A DNA stretch of 64,000 nt from CBDDBK01 sp965225715 (GTDB lineage Bacteria > Bacteroidota > Bacteroidia > Cytophagales > Flammeovirgaceae), in contig CBDDBK010000004.1 in assembly GCA_965225715.1 (NCBI GenBank), positions 689,481 through 753,480 on the forward strand, written 5' to 3'. Shown one piece after another: positions 63,683 through 64,000 of the stretch. Numbering within the stretch: the stretch's first letter is position 1; each line of letters opens with the position of its first letter. The notes beneath the pieces were generated by a model. The model was not told the origin of the DNA. It made no database searches and worked only from the letters and a program-made list of their open reading frames with translations. Position numbers and translations under genes: made by a program.

Positions 63683-64000
63683 TAGGGCAAGCGTGCTTTC
63701 TTTTTTTGAGATCATACCCAATACGAAGAGGAACTCACGACCTTGCTTACAAAGAATTTTCATATTGTGCAAGCTGATGATTCTAAAGGAGGCACTCAAG
63801 GAGTAGGACATTGCTTTTCGCAATCCTAAGTCATTTGAGTATAATATTAACTTTAGGTCTAGGTGGTTTTCGCTTCGTTGTTTTCATAGAAATTTGGTTC
63901 TATGTTATGAATGCATTATAGATTTTAGAATTAATCATTTTTATATTGGTATAAAAAACCAAAACTTAAAAACTGATTAAACTGAATGTTTTTATCTTGA
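63683..64000. other. Right-edge region without a clear gene
   Basis: About 320 bp. A short plus-strand stretch (LTTLLTKNFHIVQADDSKGG, about 63735-63828) is open but has no start or known family. It may be the tail of a gene interrupted by the IS5 element. Confidence 0.3.

Overview
This 64 kb window is AT-rich chromosomal DNA from a member of the Bacteroidota. The evidence is a TonB-dependent receptor with an N-terminal CarboxypepD_reg-like domain, a DUF5916/CBM9-like outer-membrane protein, a bifunctional DAHP synthase/chorismate mutase, an M57 HEIGH protease, lipoproteins with Bacteroidota-style lipoboxes, and weak ribosome-binding sites. The genus cannot be fixed from the sequence. No rRNA, tRNA or CRISPR array was seen.

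Layout. 0-13.8 kb is mostly core: a partial ctaA running off the left edge with an IS1-type remnant just upstream, a Nudix CoA pyrophosphatase, an overlapping AAA+ ATPase/TPR protein pair, agmatinase overlapping trpS, a glucosaminidase, aroF/aroQ, an RlmD-like rRNA methyltransferase, a DUF420 membrane protein and a metallophosphoesterase. 13.8-22.3 kb is an accessory block in which every gene lies on the minus strand: two paralogous secreted proteins, DinD, a membrane protein and a HEPN/Abi-like protein. The genes are separated by structured spacers that resemble integron attC sites, although no integrase is in the window. 22.3-24.5 kb is a graveyard of transposase remnants and a MITE around an SDR gene. 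24.6-29.7 kb holds a TonB receptor, an M29/NicX-like enzyme and an NCS1 permease, probably a small uptake-and-use cluster. 30-35 kb holds a SPOR-like protein, a DUF5916 barrel, a YdjM-like membrane protein and a restriction-modification gene cut off by a MITE. 35-42 kb is repeat-rich: a frameshifted WG-repeat/OmpA-like gene, a UPF0175/DUF3368 toxin-antitoxin pair interrupted by a small mobile repeat, a cluster of hairpin elements, and two Rpn-type nuclease genes with GIEK repeats. 42-53.9 kb returns to metabolism and housekeeping: DUF349 protein, aldolase/dehydrogenase, collagen-like lipoprotein, endonuclease III, 2OG-Fe(II) oxygenase, CNT nucleoside transporter, Fic protein, and a flavoprotein next to a SigZ-like sigma factor, both with Cys-rich tails. 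54-64 kb contains an IS1 element, lipoproteins, an M57 protease, pyruvate carboxylase, a frameshifted cadherin-like/Kelch-like surface protein and an internally deleted IS5 element.

The main new observation is the density of small mobile repeats. (1) An 89-bp family, at least nine copies in both orientations, has ends TAGC.../...GACTA and sits between TA dinucleotides. One copy interrupts the DUF3368 toxin gene so cleanly that the empty site can be rebuilt, and two copies supply the last codons of other genes. (2) MITEs share AGAGCGTGTTTAG termini with a degraded IS5 element in the same window. (3) Hairpin elements carry a central palindrome that changes from copy to copy with both arms kept complementary; one is nested inside an 89-bp copy. 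The attC-like cassette block is the best candidate for a poorly described system. Several genes carry single-base frameshifts, some in short homopolymers, which may be real decay, phase variation or sequencing error.
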